NCBI GenBank assembly: GCA_029932675.1
Contig: JAOZPP010000054.1
Span: forward strand, 1-21,974
Direction of reading: 5' to 3'
Length of the DNA: 21,974 bases
Origin: a bacterium
GTDB lineage: Bacteria; SM23-81; DAOVCL01
The notes under the pieces: model-generated
What the model saw: only the letters and a program-made list of their open reading frames with translations
What the model was told of the DNA's origin: nothing
Database searches by the model: none
Shown: positions 7,375 to 15,247 of the stretch, in pieces
Numbering within the stretch: position 1 is the stretch's first letter
How the letters are laid out: each line of letters opens with the position of its first letter
Translations under genes and position numbers: made by a program

Positions 7375-8955
7375 ATGGCTAATAATATACTTCAGGCGGA
7401 AAAAGGAGCAAGACCCCGGAGAAAGGGAGGGAGGTTAAAGGTAGCGGTGGGATACGCAAATCGTTACCGAGTGGGAATCTCTAACCTTGGCTTTCAAACT
7501 GTGTGGAGACTCTTTGACCTGCAGAATGGTGTAAGCTGTGAAAGGTTCTTCCTGGAGAAGCCCTTAGGAAAGACTCTGGAGAGCCATACCCCTTTAAGGG
7601 ATTTCGACTTGGTCTGTTTCTCTTTCGCCTATGAGCTTGACTACATCAACTGCATCCAAATCTTAAAAGGGGCCAAAATCCCTCCCCTTTCCTCCCATAG
7701 AAATAGGCCATTACTTCTGTGTGGGGGGGCGGCTCCCACCATTAACCCCGAACCGCTGGCTCCCCTCTTTGATCTCATCTTTATCGGTGAGGTTGAAGAA
7801 ACAGTGGAAGGAATTTGTAAAATCCTTATGGAGGGTCAAAAATTGAAGAAAGAGGACCTCCTCTGGGAGCTTGCTCAAATAGAGGGGACATATGTCCCCA
7901 GCCTCTATCAGGCAGCCGCCCTTGGTCCACCTATCCCCCGAGAGAGAAGCCTACCAAAAAGGATAAAACGGAAATGGGTGAAGGATCTAAATGGTCTCCC
8001 TCCCCTTCCACAGGTTGTTACCCCCCTGGCCCATTTTCAGGATATGTTCCTCATAGAGGTGAGCAGGGGATGCGGGAGAAGATGCCGGTTCTGTGCTGCA
8101 AAACAGATCTATCGCCCGTTAAGGTTTAAGAGCAAGGAGAGGATAAATCTTGAGTCTGAAGGGGCCAAAGGATTGACCAAAAGAATCGGGCTTATCGGCT
8201 CTTCCCTCTCCGATTTGCCCTGTTTGGAGGAAGTATGCACCGATATGGTTGAAAAGGGTTACTTTCTCAGTTTCTCCTCCCTCAGGGTTGATTCCTTCCG
8301 TCCCGGGCTCTTAGCGGCAATCCACGGCTCCGGAGCTTTCGGGCTTACCCTATCCTTAGAAGGGGGAACAGAGAGAATCAGGCGGGTCTTGGGGAAACCA
8401 ATTGAGGAGGAGATCATCTTAAAAGGGATTGGATTTGCCTCTCAAAGTGGCTTCGAAAGATTGAAGGTTTATTATATAGTAGGAGCTCCCCAGGAGGGGG
8501 TAGAAGAGATAGAGGCAATATTAAATTTAACCCAGAAAATATCCAAGAGCTTCCCATCCGGAGCAAAAGGAATAACGGTATCTATTAATCCTCTCATTCC
8601 CAAACCACATACCCCCTTTCAATGGCTCCCTATGGATAGAGAGCTGAAGGTAAAGCTTAAGCGATTAGAGAGGGGAATAAAAAGAATGGGAGCAAAATGG
8701 ATTCCGAAAAGTTTGCGACAGGCCAACCTTCAAGCCATTATCTCCTTAGGAGATAGAAAGGTGGGGATGGCCCTCTATCATCGGGTAGTAGAGAATATAA
8801 GCTGGAACCAAGCTTGGAAGAGAGCTAACGTTGATCCTTCCTCCTACATCTACAGGCAGAAAGAGGAGGAAGAACCTTTCCCTTGGGAGATAGTAGAGGG
8901 GGGAGAAGAAAGGGATAAGCTTTGGGAGGAGTATAGGAAGGCTTTAGCTATCTGA
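7375..8955 (+). CDS. radical SAM protein, B12-binding-like N-terminus (526 aa)
   Basis: The central domain has the radical SAM cluster motif CGRRCRFC (cysteines 233, 237 and 240 from this start) in the context EVSRGCGRRCRFCAA. The segment before it resembles the Rossmann-like (cobalamin-binding type) domain of TIGR03960-like proteins: KVAVGYANRYRVGISNLGFQ near residue 22, a CGGAAPTINPEP stretch, and FIGEVEE. I see no DxHxxG lower-ligand motif, so B12 binding is doubtful. The C-terminal third carries the expected SPASM-less beta/alpha continuation (SINPLIPKPHTPFQW). The substrate is unknown. No ribosome site precedes ATG 7375 or the TTG at 7366 inside the terminator. A GTG at 7447 behind GGGAGGGAGG is a possible shorter start. 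The stop overlaps the convergent gene by eight bases. Confidence 0.85.
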   Translation: MANNILQAEKGARPRRKGGRLKVAVGYANRYRVGISNLGFQTVWRLFDLQNGVSCERFFLEKPLGKTLESHTPLRDFDLVCFSFAYELDYINCIQILKGAKIPPLSSHRNRPLLLCGGAAPTINPEPLAPLFDLIFIGEVEETVEGICKILMEGQKLKKEDLLWELAQIEGTYVPSLYQAAALGPPIPRERSLPKRIKRKWVKDLNGLPPLPQVVTPLAHFQDMFLIEVSRGCGRRCRFCAAKQIYRPLRFKSKERINLESEGAKGLTKRIGLIGSSLSDLPCLEEVCTDMVEKGYFLSFSSLRVDSFRPGLLAAIHGSGAFGLTLSLEGGTERIRRVLGKPIEEEIILKGIGFASQSGFERLKVYYIVGAPQEGVEEIEAILNLTQKISKSFPSGAKGITVSINPLIPKPHTPFQWLPMDRELKVKLKRLERGIKRMGAKWIPKSLRQANLQAIISLGDRKVGMALYHRVVENISWNQAWKRANVDPSSYIYRQKEEEEPFPWEIVEGGEERDKLWEEYRKALAI

Positions 8956-10996
8956 CCCTGATTACCTTCTTACCTGTCCCTATGTTCAAGAGGAGATCTT
9001 TGGCCTTAACAACTATGGTATGTTCCCCCTTTCTTAAGGGACCTATGGGAAAGGAGAATCCCTCCCGGGGGCTGTCAAACAGCCCATCAAGGGGGGAAAG
9101 GAGAACCCAATCCCTCCCGTCTAAGGAAAAGGAGAGTTCCTTCACCAAACTGGCCTTGTCTATTACCTCACCCTCAACCCTATATTTCCTCTTCCCTGTG
9201 GAGGTAACTGAAATGATCTTTACCCCAGGAGGGGTATTGTCCACCAGAATTGAGCGGCTTACCTTCTCTCCCCAAAGGGCCGTACCAGGCGGATTAGAGC
9301 AAGAATCTGTGGCTACAAGTTTAAGGAGGTAGGTCCCGTCCGGAAAGCAACGGGTATCCCAGGAGAAGACCGTCCTTCTCATCCCCGTCTTCAACGGCCT
9401 CCACTCCTCCTCATCTTTCCCCCTAATATAAATCGAGAATCTCAATTGATCCTCATCAGGATCTTCTGCCTCCCATTTAACCACCCTCAGGCCCTGGGGA
9501 ACCCATCCTCCCTTCTCACTGGGATAGGGGATTTCCTCCTCCCCCACGGATGATGGCTGGGCTCCCAATGTAGAGGTAAGGAGTTCATAACCCTTTCCTG
9601 GTGGGAAAACCTTAAGTGAAGATACCTTGGGCCTTCGATTCCGCGGGAGGTAAGATATGGTGAGCTCGGTTAGGGATGGAGAAAATTGGCTATCCTTTGT
9701 GGAGAGGAGAGCTTGAAACTGGATAAATCTGGCTGGAGGGCTCTTTATCCTTTCCCCTTCCTTATATGGGGGGGACCAATTGCTCCAAGTTGCATCGGGC
9801 TCGCCCGTGTTGCCGGTTCTGGTCTTCACACTCAGCTTAGTCCAATTAGGGATCGAACCCCTCCAGCTTATCCTCCCCCAGTGAGAGATGGCCTGAGCAT
9901 CATAGACCTGGGAATAGTATTTCCCCTCCCGGCCAAAGCCTGCGGAGACCTTATAGATTTTACCCCCACCAGCCGTTCCCAGGATAACCTCCCCTCCCTT
10001 CCCCCTTAAGAGGCAGAGGATACGCAAACCCTCGAGTTGAGCCAAATCCCCCACCTCCCCTAAGGAGTTTAAGGTGAAGAGTTCCCCTTCCGATCCCAAG
10101 AGGAGTTCTCCTTCCTCCCTGAGGATGAGGCAATAGATCGGTTTCTTCGGAAAAGCACTGAGCTGGGATACCCTACCATCTGGGGAAACCTTATAAACAG
10201 CCCCCTTCCCCCCTCCTCCCCCCTTCTTCTCTCCTTCTCCGGGTTCAGCAACCTCCAAGGCCCCCAAGTACACATTCCCCCTTCCATCCCAATCTAAGGA
10301 CCTCACCTCTCCATATGGGGGATCGTAGAGGACAAAGCCCCTTCCTTGAGGGGTAATCCTATAGGCAACCCCCTCTCCTTGGCTCCCAGCAAGAAGCCTT
10401 CCTCTTGTCCAGAGAAGGCATAGAATATGCTTCTCCCCAGTCGAATAAAAGGAACTACCCCTCCCCTTTGGGTCAATTCGATAGATTCTGCCTTGGGGCC
10501 CAGTCCCTGCATAGATGTTCCCTTGCGGGTCAACATCGAGGGACCAGACATAATTCTCCTCGGTTTTGAAGAAGGTAGAGGCCTCACCCTTGGTGGTAAT
10601 CTTATAGACAAGGCCATCCGGGGAGGTGCCTGCATAGATGTTCCCCTTCGAGTCCACAGTCAAGCTGAGGATTTCCAGTTCAGGGGAATCGAAGAAAAGG
10701 GAATGTTTGGCCTTTTTGTCAATTTTGAATATCTTCCCCCCGTCCCCAGTTCCTGCATAGATGTTTCCTTGTTGATCCTGGGCTAAGGCCCAGATATAGG
10801 GTTCCCCGGTATCCACTAAAAGCTCGATCTGGGGGGCAATCCTCAATTCTCCTCGCTCAGAGATGGAGATCCCCACTGGCCTCCCCTTCTCAAAATCCTC
10901 CTTAAGTTCCACCTTCCAGAAGGATGTGGTGGTGGCAAAAGAATAGACAAACCAAAAGGAAACAGAAAAAAACAGATAAAAAATGATTTTTCTCAT
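8948..10996 (-). CDS. secreted seven-bladed beta-propeller protein with C-terminal beta-sandwich
   Basis: This predicted envelope or secreted protein has 682 residues. The start ATG (10996) has GAGGAG just upstream and overlaps the stop of the peptidase gene as ATGA, so translation is probably coupled. A signal peptide is followed by seven repeats of the type GNIYAGTG.xG.I(F/Y)(K/R)I, spaced about 41 residues in blades 1-3, matching a seven-bladed NHL/SMP-30-like propeller. Blade 5 has an inserted Glu/Lys/Gly-rich loop ending GGGGGKG. After the propeller come a region like a discoidin/jelly-roll fold (about 370-450) and fibronectin/Ig-like segments to the end (FSLDGRDW ... KAKDLLLNIGTG). No catalytic residues were recognised. 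A scaffold or ligand-binding role with the co-transcribed S55 peptidase is inferred from context. Confidence 0.82.
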   Translation of the reverse strand: MRKIIFYLFFSVSFWFVYSFATTTSFWKVELKEDFEKGRPVGISISERGELRIAPQIELLVDTGEPYIWALAQDQQGNIYAGTGDGGKIFKIDKKAKHSLFFDSPELEILSLTVDSKGNIYAGTSPDGLVYKITTKGEASTFFKTEENYVWSLDVDPQGNIYAGTGPQGRIYRIDPKGRGSSFYSTGEKHILCLLWTRGRLLAGSQGEGVAYRITPQGRGFVLYDPPYGEVRSLDWDGRGNVYLGALEVAEPGEGEKKGGGGGKGAVYKVSPDGRVSQLSAFPKKPIYCLILREEGELLLGSEGELFTLNSLGEVGDLAQLEGLRILCLLRGKGGEVILGTAGGGKIYKVSAGFGREGKYYSQVYDAQAISHWGRISWRGSIPNWTKLSVKTRTGNTGEPDATWSNWSPPYKEGERIKSPPARFIQFQALLSTKDSQFSPSLTELTISYLPRNRRPKVSSLKVFPPGKGYELLTSTLGAQPSSVGEEEIPYPSEKGGWVPQGLRVVKWEAEDPDEDQLRFSIYIRGKDEEEWRPLKTGMRRTVFSWDTRCFPDGTYLLKLVATDSCSNPPGTALWGEKVSRSILVDNTPPGVKIISVTSTGKRKYRVEGEVIDKASLVKELSFSLDGRDWVLLSPLDGLFDSPREGFSFPIGPLRKGEHTIVVKAKDLLLNIGTGKKVIRVR
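10506..10770 (-). repeat. three 123-bp-spaced DNA repeats encoding propeller blades
   Basis: The plus-strand string CCTGCATAGATGTT begins at 10506, 10629 and 10752, exactly 123 bp (41 codons) apart. It encodes the GNIYAGT core of three adjacent blades. Near-identity at the DNA level, not only in protein, suggests fairly recent tandem duplication or strong local codon constraint. Confidence 0.85.
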
Positions 10997-12714
10997 CTTC
11001 TGCTCCTCAGAAATTTTTTTATCTTCAGGGGGACAGATCGGCAACCAGATACTGAATAATCCAACCCCAGCCAGTGCTCAAAGAGCTTCTTCCCCTTGAT
11101 TAAACCGTCACCGCCGTCTCCTGAAGTAGACCTCATTACCGCCAATGCCGAAGGAGGGAGGGAAAGGAGCTCCCTTCCCTTAACCGAATAACCTGGCTCA
11201 GGGCTAACTAGCTCCACCTCTACCCCATCATTCCCCCTCTGTGCACGGATAAGGTCCAGAAGCTGAGAGAAACTGTGGGGGATCGCATAGTTGGGGTTTC
11301 TCTCCCTCTCCCAACCCTCCATACATTCCCCTGCCCCGGCCTTAATCCAGAGGAGTCCTTCCGGGGCAGTAGGGGGAATGGGGACTTCTACCTCCTTTTC
11401 AAAAGGAGTACCCCCATAGGGTTGAAAGATCAGGGTAGCCTTTATCCTGCCTCCAGGAGTTGTTATATCCCGGCTAAGCCGTAGCCCTCGGAGGGTCGCC
11501 GACCTCCTCCCTTCAATCACCTTCACCTTAAGGCACACCTGCTTTATCTGAGCCCTTTCAAATTCATTGTTCTCGAGCTTATCTACCAAATCAGCTATCT
11601 TAGAGGCCAAAGGGAAAGAGGGGGCGGTGCCGGTAAAGAGGTCTTCCCTCTCCAGGGGAGGGAACCCCTGGAGATAAACCTGAGATGATACCCTGAGGGT
11701 AGTTTCCCTATTCCCCAGGGAAGAGAGAAGGGCATTAAGGGATGACCAACGAATTAATTGGGCAGTAAGGGATTTGTGATCAACGACCTCAAATCGGTAA
11801 TTCTCAGCTTCCCCTCCAGGGAAATCAACCTCGACCTCCAGGGGGATGAGACTTGCCTTTGCCTCGATGAGCCCAGATATGCCAGCGTCGGTATCCATAA
11901 TTATCTTTCCCCAAGTGGCCGCTGAGGATGTAAAGCGGAAGGAGATGACCTGACTGGGAAGTATGGAGTGAACATAGACACCAGTAAAAGGAAGATCTAC
12001 TCCCCCAACATTTAAAAAGGAGTGCCCAAAGGCATAGACCTGATTGCCATTGATGTAGGTAATGGTGCCCACGGCTATGACCTCTGCATCCCCCCTCACC
12101 AGTTGCACCCCAATGGCCGATCCGGGCATGGGCTTTGCGGACTGGCCTCCTATCCCCTGGCCTTCAGAGAGCAGAGGAAGACACCCAAGCTCCTCAAGAA
12201 ATGGAGCAATTTCTTCTAAGACCTGAGAGCAGAATCCGGAGAGCATAACCGGTGTGGCCAAAGGGGTGGGGTGGGATGTTCCGTCAGACCCCTGAGGAAG
12301 GGATCCATCCATTCCCCTCTCAGGTGGTTTGAGTATCTCCTGGATAGGGGTAATACCAGCTATCGGTTCGGTAGCGAAGGGCCAGGCATAGGCAATGGCT
12401 CCAATGAGTTTTCCCTGAATGTAGACCGGACTCCCGCTCATTCCGGCGATGACCCCAGTCTTCTCTAATGGTCCACCGGTAAGCTTAGCCAAGATGAGAT
12501 CCCCCTTGGGACGCCATCTCCTTAATACTCCTAAGATCTCCACCCCGAACTCCTCCACCTTCATCCCCTTAAATACAGTTCTCCCTATTCCCTTCATCCC
12601 TGGCCTCAGTTGATCAGGGGCCATAAACTCCTCCCCTCTGACCAGGCTGAAGAGGAGGAAAAACAACAAAGGGAACAAGAACCCCTTGGGTGGCTTTCGG
12701 TCTGACAGCTTCAT
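10993..12714 (-). CDS. S55/SpoIVB-like secreted serine peptidase (573 aa)
   Basis: A signal sequence (basic start, then FLFPLLFFLLFSLV) precedes the segment LRPGMKGIGRTVF and the S55 nucleophile motif GMSGSP (Ser at about residue 93), followed by GKLIGAIAYAW. A second S55 signature, VYAFGHSF with the likely catalytic His at about residue 231, lies downstream of the serine. In Bacillus SpoIVB the histidine comes before the GMSGSP serine, so the order here is reversed. The rest (about 280-573) is beta-rich with no recognised domain. ATG 12714 is chosen over the in-frame TTG at 12732: a TTGACA/TATTTT promoter places transcription start near 12716, implying an almost leaderless mRNA and excluding the earlier codon. 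The last codons overlap the propeller gene. An envelope protease or protease-like regulator is likely; activity is unproven. Confidence 0.82.
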   Translation of the reverse strand: MKLSDRKPPKGFLFPLLFFLLFSLVRGEEFMAPDQLRPGMKGIGRTVFKGMKVEEFGVEILGVLRRWRPKGDLILAKLTGGPLEKTGVIAGMSGSPVYIQGKLIGAIAYAWPFATEPIAGITPIQEILKPPERGMDGSLPQGSDGTSHPTPLATPVMLSGFCSQVLEEIAPFLEELGCLPLLSEGQGIGGQSAKPMPGSAIGVQLVRGDAEVIAVGTITYINGNQVYAFGHSFLNVGGVDLPFTGVYVHSILPSQVISFRFTSSAATWGKIIMDTDAGISGLIEAKASLIPLEVEVDFPGGEAENYRFEVVDHKSLTAQLIRWSSLNALLSSLGNRETTLRVSSQVYLQGFPPLEREDLFTGTAPSFPLASKIADLVDKLENNEFERAQIKQVCLKVKVIEGRRSATLRGLRLSRDITTPGGRIKATLIFQPYGGTPFEKEVEVPIPPTAPEGLLWIKAGAGECMEGWERERNPNYAIPHSFSQLLDLIRAQRGNDGVEVELVSPEPGYSVKGRELLSLPPSALAVMRSTSGDGGDGLIKGKKLFEHWLGLDYSVSGCRSVPLKIKKFLRSRR

Positions 12715-12722
12715 CCTAAAAG

Positions 12723-12751
12723 AAAATACCAAATAGGAGAGGAAGTGTCAA
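12723..12751 (-). promoter_or_regulatory. sigma-70 promoter of the peptidase-propeller operon
   Basis: On the minus strand, TTGACA (12751-12746) is followed by a 17-bp spacer and TATTTT (12728-12723). The predicted start of transcription, near 12716, falls within a few bases of the ATG at 12714, which has no ribosome-binding sequence. Confidence 0.7.
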
Positions 12752-12807
12752 TAACTATTTCTCTCCTTGGGCTAGCCACCCCCCTCCGCCACCGGCTGCA
12801 CCGGTGA

Positions 12808-12840
12808 GGCAAACAAGAAAGGGGGAACCACCGGGGGTTC
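12808..12840 (-). terminator. probable terminator of the DUF2089-DUF4097-SHOCT operon
   Basis: Read on the minus strand, GAACC (12840-12836) pairs with GGTTC (12829-12825), and the pyrimidine-rich run CCCCTTTCTTGTTT follows. The stem is short and the tract interrupted, so efficiency is uncertain. It lies about 40 bp after the last gene and before the next promoter. The 146-bp gap 12733-12878 otherwise shows only the palindrome CACCGGTG. Confidence 0.4.
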
Positions 12841-12878
12841 TCAGGCGGCTCCCCCTCTTGAACACTGGGGAAAACGCA

Positions 12879-13235
12879 TTATTCCAAAAAGATCTCCACC
12901 CTTTCGCCCTCCTCCTCCACATCTACTATCCTTCCTTCTGCGCCCGCTTCTATTTGTTGGACGATTTCATCCAGGTCAATCTCCTTCTCCCTAAACTTAG
13001 CTCGGGCGGATTCAGGCACGAACCGGGTGGCAAGTTTAATCAGCCCAAGGGGGATGTTCACGTTGACTTTAGGCTTTTCTAAATTTCCCTCATAGACCCT
13101 TATCTTCAGAAACCTCTTCTTCCCCTTCACTTCCTTAGAAGGTTCCCCTACAGTCTCCAGAAGCCTTGCCCCCTCCTCAGCGTTTAACTTCCCCTCCTCG
13201 ATCATCTTTAATATCCTTATCTTTTCCTCTTCCAT
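12879..13235 (-). CDS. SHOCT-like/YvlB-type small protein (118 aa)
   Basis: The N-terminus (about 6-28: IRILKMIEEGKLNAEEGARL) is the two-helix SHOCT-like motif found at the start of YvlB/LiaX-type proteins. A middle segment, FLKIRVYEG...KVNVNIPLGLIKLA, and a C-terminal strand, GRIVDVEEEGERVEIFLE, match proteins usually encoded beside DUF4097 genes. It is probably cytoplasmic, with no signal peptide. AAAGGAGG lies five bases before the ATG. It is third in the operon, 43 bp after the DUF4097 gene. The role is likely in an envelope-stress-type module by analogy with LiaX/YvlB; the biochemical function is unknown. Confidence 0.78.
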   Translation of the reverse strand: MEEEKIRILKMIEEGKLNAEEGARLLETVGEPSKEVKGKKRFLKIRVYEGNLEKPKVNVNIPLGLIKLATRFVPESARAKFREKEIDLDEIVQQIEAGAEGRIVDVEEEGERVEIFLE

Positions 13236-13278
13236 ATTTATCCTCCTTTACGGTTTACTGAGGTGAACAACCTCCCTC

Positions 13279-14133
13279 TCAACCGGAGATGGCCTCTTTT
13301 AATTTGGAAGCTTCATCTTCGGTTATCCTCCCCTCTTTTACCATCTTGGCGATGAGTTCCTCCTCCGGCGCTAAATGATAGCCCTCCCCTGATTCGGCTA
13401 TAGTTATCCTCCCGCTCATACTCTTCAGCTCCACTTTAGCCCCTCCCTCTCCCAAGGTTCCGGATAGTCTGAATCCACTTCTCTTCAATCTTTTCAATTG
13501 CAGTTGACAATCAATCTCTCCTCGCATGCTCTTGGCCTCTATGAATGCATTTGAGCTCCGGGGGATGAGGAATTCAATTTCCCCCTGCATACTTTTTAGC
13601 CGGTAATTACCATTCGGGTTAATTGTGGTCTCTATGGTTAGGGAACCATTCATAGCCTTAACCTCCAACCCAGCGAAGGAACAGGAGCGGGCCACTATCC
13701 TGCCATTCATTGCCTTTAGGATGGGCTTTCCTGAACACCCCTCAGCTTCCAGCTTTCCATTCATACTTTTCAGTTCGTCCAAACGGCTAAACCCTACGGT
13801 TCTTATGCTCCCATTGAGGTTTTTTGCTCTGAGGGAAACCCATTGAGGGGCCTTGATGAGGAGGTCTACCCGAGCCGACTCTCCTCCGGATCTCCATCCC
13901 CAAAGTCTCCTTGATCCAGTTGGCTCTACCTGGACGGTCACCTGGTTGGAGGTCTCCTCCACTACCACATCCGTCTCATCGACCACTTTCTGGTTATTTG
14001 AACTTATCTTGGCCTCAATGTGTAGGGTATTCCCCTGACAGGAGATCAGTTCAATGGGACCGTTTAGGTTTTTGATGATCAAGGACTGATTATCGGTCAG
14101 TTCAATCTCCCTTTGGAAAAACTTGTTAAACAT
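13279..14133 (-). CDS. DUF4097 beta-repeat protein with C-terminal SHOCT-like motif (284 aa)
   Basis: A right-handed beta-repeat protein of the DUF4097 type. Eight variants of [SAN]-(M/L)-x-G-x-[IL] (NLNGPI, NLNGSI, SMNGKL, AMNGRI, AMNGSL, SMQGEI, SMRGEI, SMSGRI) recur along the chain, marking turns of the solenoid. A short helical SHOCT-like segment (about 260-282, IAKMVKEGRITEDEASKLKE) ends it. There is no signal peptide or membrane segment, so it is likely cytoplasmic or membrane-peripheral. AAGGGAGG precedes the ATG, and the gene overlaps the DUF2089 stop by eight bases, suggesting translational coupling. LiaX-like proteins with DUF4097 sense envelope stress in Firmicutes; a similar role here is inference. 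Confidence 0.82.
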   Translation of the reverse strand: MFNKFFQREIELTDNQSLIIKNLNGPIELISCQGNTLHIEAKISSNNQKVVDETDVVVEETSNQVTVQVEPTGSRRLWGWRSGGESARVDLLIKAPQWVSLRAKNLNGSIRTVGFSRLDELKSMNGKLEAEGCSGKPILKAMNGRIVARSCSFAGLEVKAMNGSLTIETTINPNGNYRLKSMQGEIEFLIPRSSNAFIEAKSMRGEIDCQLQLKRLKRSGFRLSGTLGEGGAKVELKSMSGRITIAESGEGYHLAPEEELIAKMVKEGRITEDEASKLKEAISG

Positions 14134-14527
14134 CTTTGCCTCCCTTTGTTGACCTCTGCCTCTGAGCCAGAAGATCCAATGCCTCCTGGAAGCCTATCTC
14201 TCCTCCTTCCAGTCTCTTAAGAACCTCTAACCTCTCCTCCTTGGTTGGACCCTCCAGGGCCACCTCAAATCCTAATGCCTCAATCACCTGATTTAATCTG
14301 TTTTTCACCGTTGGATAGGAGATCCCCAGTTCCCTCTCTATCTCCTTTATGTTGCCCCGGCACCTAAGGAATGTCTTTACAAAACCCAATTGGTCTGTTG
14401 AGAGGTTACAGAATTCACAGGCCTGGAATTGACCAGTGATTTTTGTGCCACATCCCTCACAGGTAAACTCCGTTATGGAGAGAGTTCCTCCACAGACTGG
14501 ACAGATACCTAAAAATCTTTTTTTCAC
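14126..14527 (-). CDS. DUF2089 family zinc-ribbon/HTH transcriptional regulator (133 aa)
   Basis: Residues 9-40 carry three CxxC knuckles (C9-C12, C23-C26, C37-C40) forming zinc ribbons. Residues 48-86 form an HTH resembling sigma-70 region 4, with FLRCRGNIKEIERELGISYP as the core. A C-terminal helical motif (about 101-121, EVLKRLEGGEIGFQEALDLL) matches the SHOCT-like motifs of the next two genes. DUF2089 proteins commonly precede DUF4097 genes, and autoregulation of the operon is plausible. The start is GTG at 14527, with AGGAGGAGGT directly upstream. The family's usual length and layout are present. Confidence 0.88.
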   Translation of the reverse strand: MKKRFLGICPVCGGTLSITEFTCEGCGTKITGQFQACEFCNLSTDQLGFVKTFLRCRGNIKEIERELGISYPTVKNRLNQVIEALGFEVALEGPTKEERLEVLKRLEGGEIGFQEALDLLAQRQRSTKGGKDV

Positions 14528-14573
14528 ACCTCCTCCTAAATAAAATCAATTTATTTATCCAAATTCATCAACA

Positions 14574-14601
14574 AATATAATTAAAAAATTAATATTGTCA
14601 A
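14574..14601 (-). promoter_or_regulatory. sigma-70 promoter of the DUF2089 operon
   Basis: On the minus strand, TTGACA (14601-14596), a 16-bp AT-rich spacer and TATATT (14579-14574) form a strong vegetative promoter. The start would be near 14567, about 40 nt before the GTG start codon. The surrounding 14528-14640 is unusually AT-rich and faces the divergent HD-gene promoter. Confidence 0.75.
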
Positions 14602-14644
14602 GTTATTTTTTTAATTTTTTAAATGCCTCCTTAAAAAACAGGGC

Positions 14645-14673
14645 TTGACATCTTGCGGGGGGAGATGTAAATT
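14645..14673 (+). promoter_or_regulatory. sigma-70 promoter of the HD-GWxTD operon
   Basis: TTGACA (14645-14650), a 17-bp spacer and TAAATT (14668-14673) predict transcription from about 14680, with GGAGGGA serving the TTG start at 14702. The downstream half, TGTAAATTATTAAAGTTTAG (14666-14685), loosely resembles the activator palindrome at 5478 but has a longer spacer and an imperfect right arm. Confidence 0.7.
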
Positions 14674-14701
14674 ATTAAAGTTTAGTTAGAATGGAGGGAA
14701 A

Positions 14702-15247
14702 TTGGATCGTCAGGAAGCCTCAGACCTGATCCGCTCCAAGGTCAAGAACCCCAGATTAATAAAGCATATGCTGGCCACAGAGGCGGTAATGAGGGCATTG
14801 GCCAACCACTTAGGGGAAGACGAAGAACTCTGGGGCCTGGCTGGTCTGCTTCATGATGTGGACTATGATCAGACCGCTAAGGACCCCAGCCGCCATGGGC
14901 TCATGGGGACTGAGTGGTTGGAGAAGTTGGGAATCGACAATCGAATTCTTCAGGCCATCAGATCACACCCCGGACTTATTCCCCCTCAGTCAAGAATGGA
15001 CTGGGCCCTTTATGCGGTGGACCCCCTTACTGGACTCATCGTGGCTTCCGCACTTATGCATCCGACCCGTAGCCTACAGGGGATGACTCCAGACTTTGTT
15101 CTCAAGCGATTTAAGGAGAAGAGGTTTGCTGCTGGGGCAAACAGGGAACAAATCCAGCAATGTGAAAAGATAGGATTGAGCCTCACCGAATTCATAAACA
15201 TAGCCCTGGAGGCTATGAAAGGGATTGCAAATGAAATTGGTTTATAG
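14702..15247 (+). CDS. HD-domain protein (181 aa), probable phosphohydrolase
   Basis: The metal-binding HD-superfamily residues are visible: His22, His51-Asp52 in LLHDVDYD, and Asp107 in YAVDPLTGL, with extra His65 and His89 as in HDIG-like subfamilies. Members hydrolyse phosphate esters such as nucleotides; the substrate here is unknown. No signal peptide is present. The start is TTG at 14702, supported by GGAGGGA a few bases upstream and a promoter at 14645. The 3' end overlaps the following GWxTD gene by 17 bp, indicating coupling, although the two families have no obvious biochemical link. Confidence 0.85.
   Translation: MDRQEASDLIRSKVKNPRLIKHMLATEAVMRALANHLGEDEELWGLAGLLHDVDYDQTAKDPSRHGLMGTEWLEKLGIDNRILQAIRSHPGLIPPQSRMDWALYAVDPLTGLIVASALMHPTRSLQGMTPDFVLKRFKEKRFAAGANREQIQQCEKIGLSLTEFINIALEAMKGIANEIGL

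Noticed and set aside
14666-14685. Third copy of the TGTAAA/TTTACA activator dyad
   Set aside because: The spacer is longer and the right arm reads TTTAGT; it overlaps the sigma-70 -10 box, and no -24/-12 promoter is nearby.
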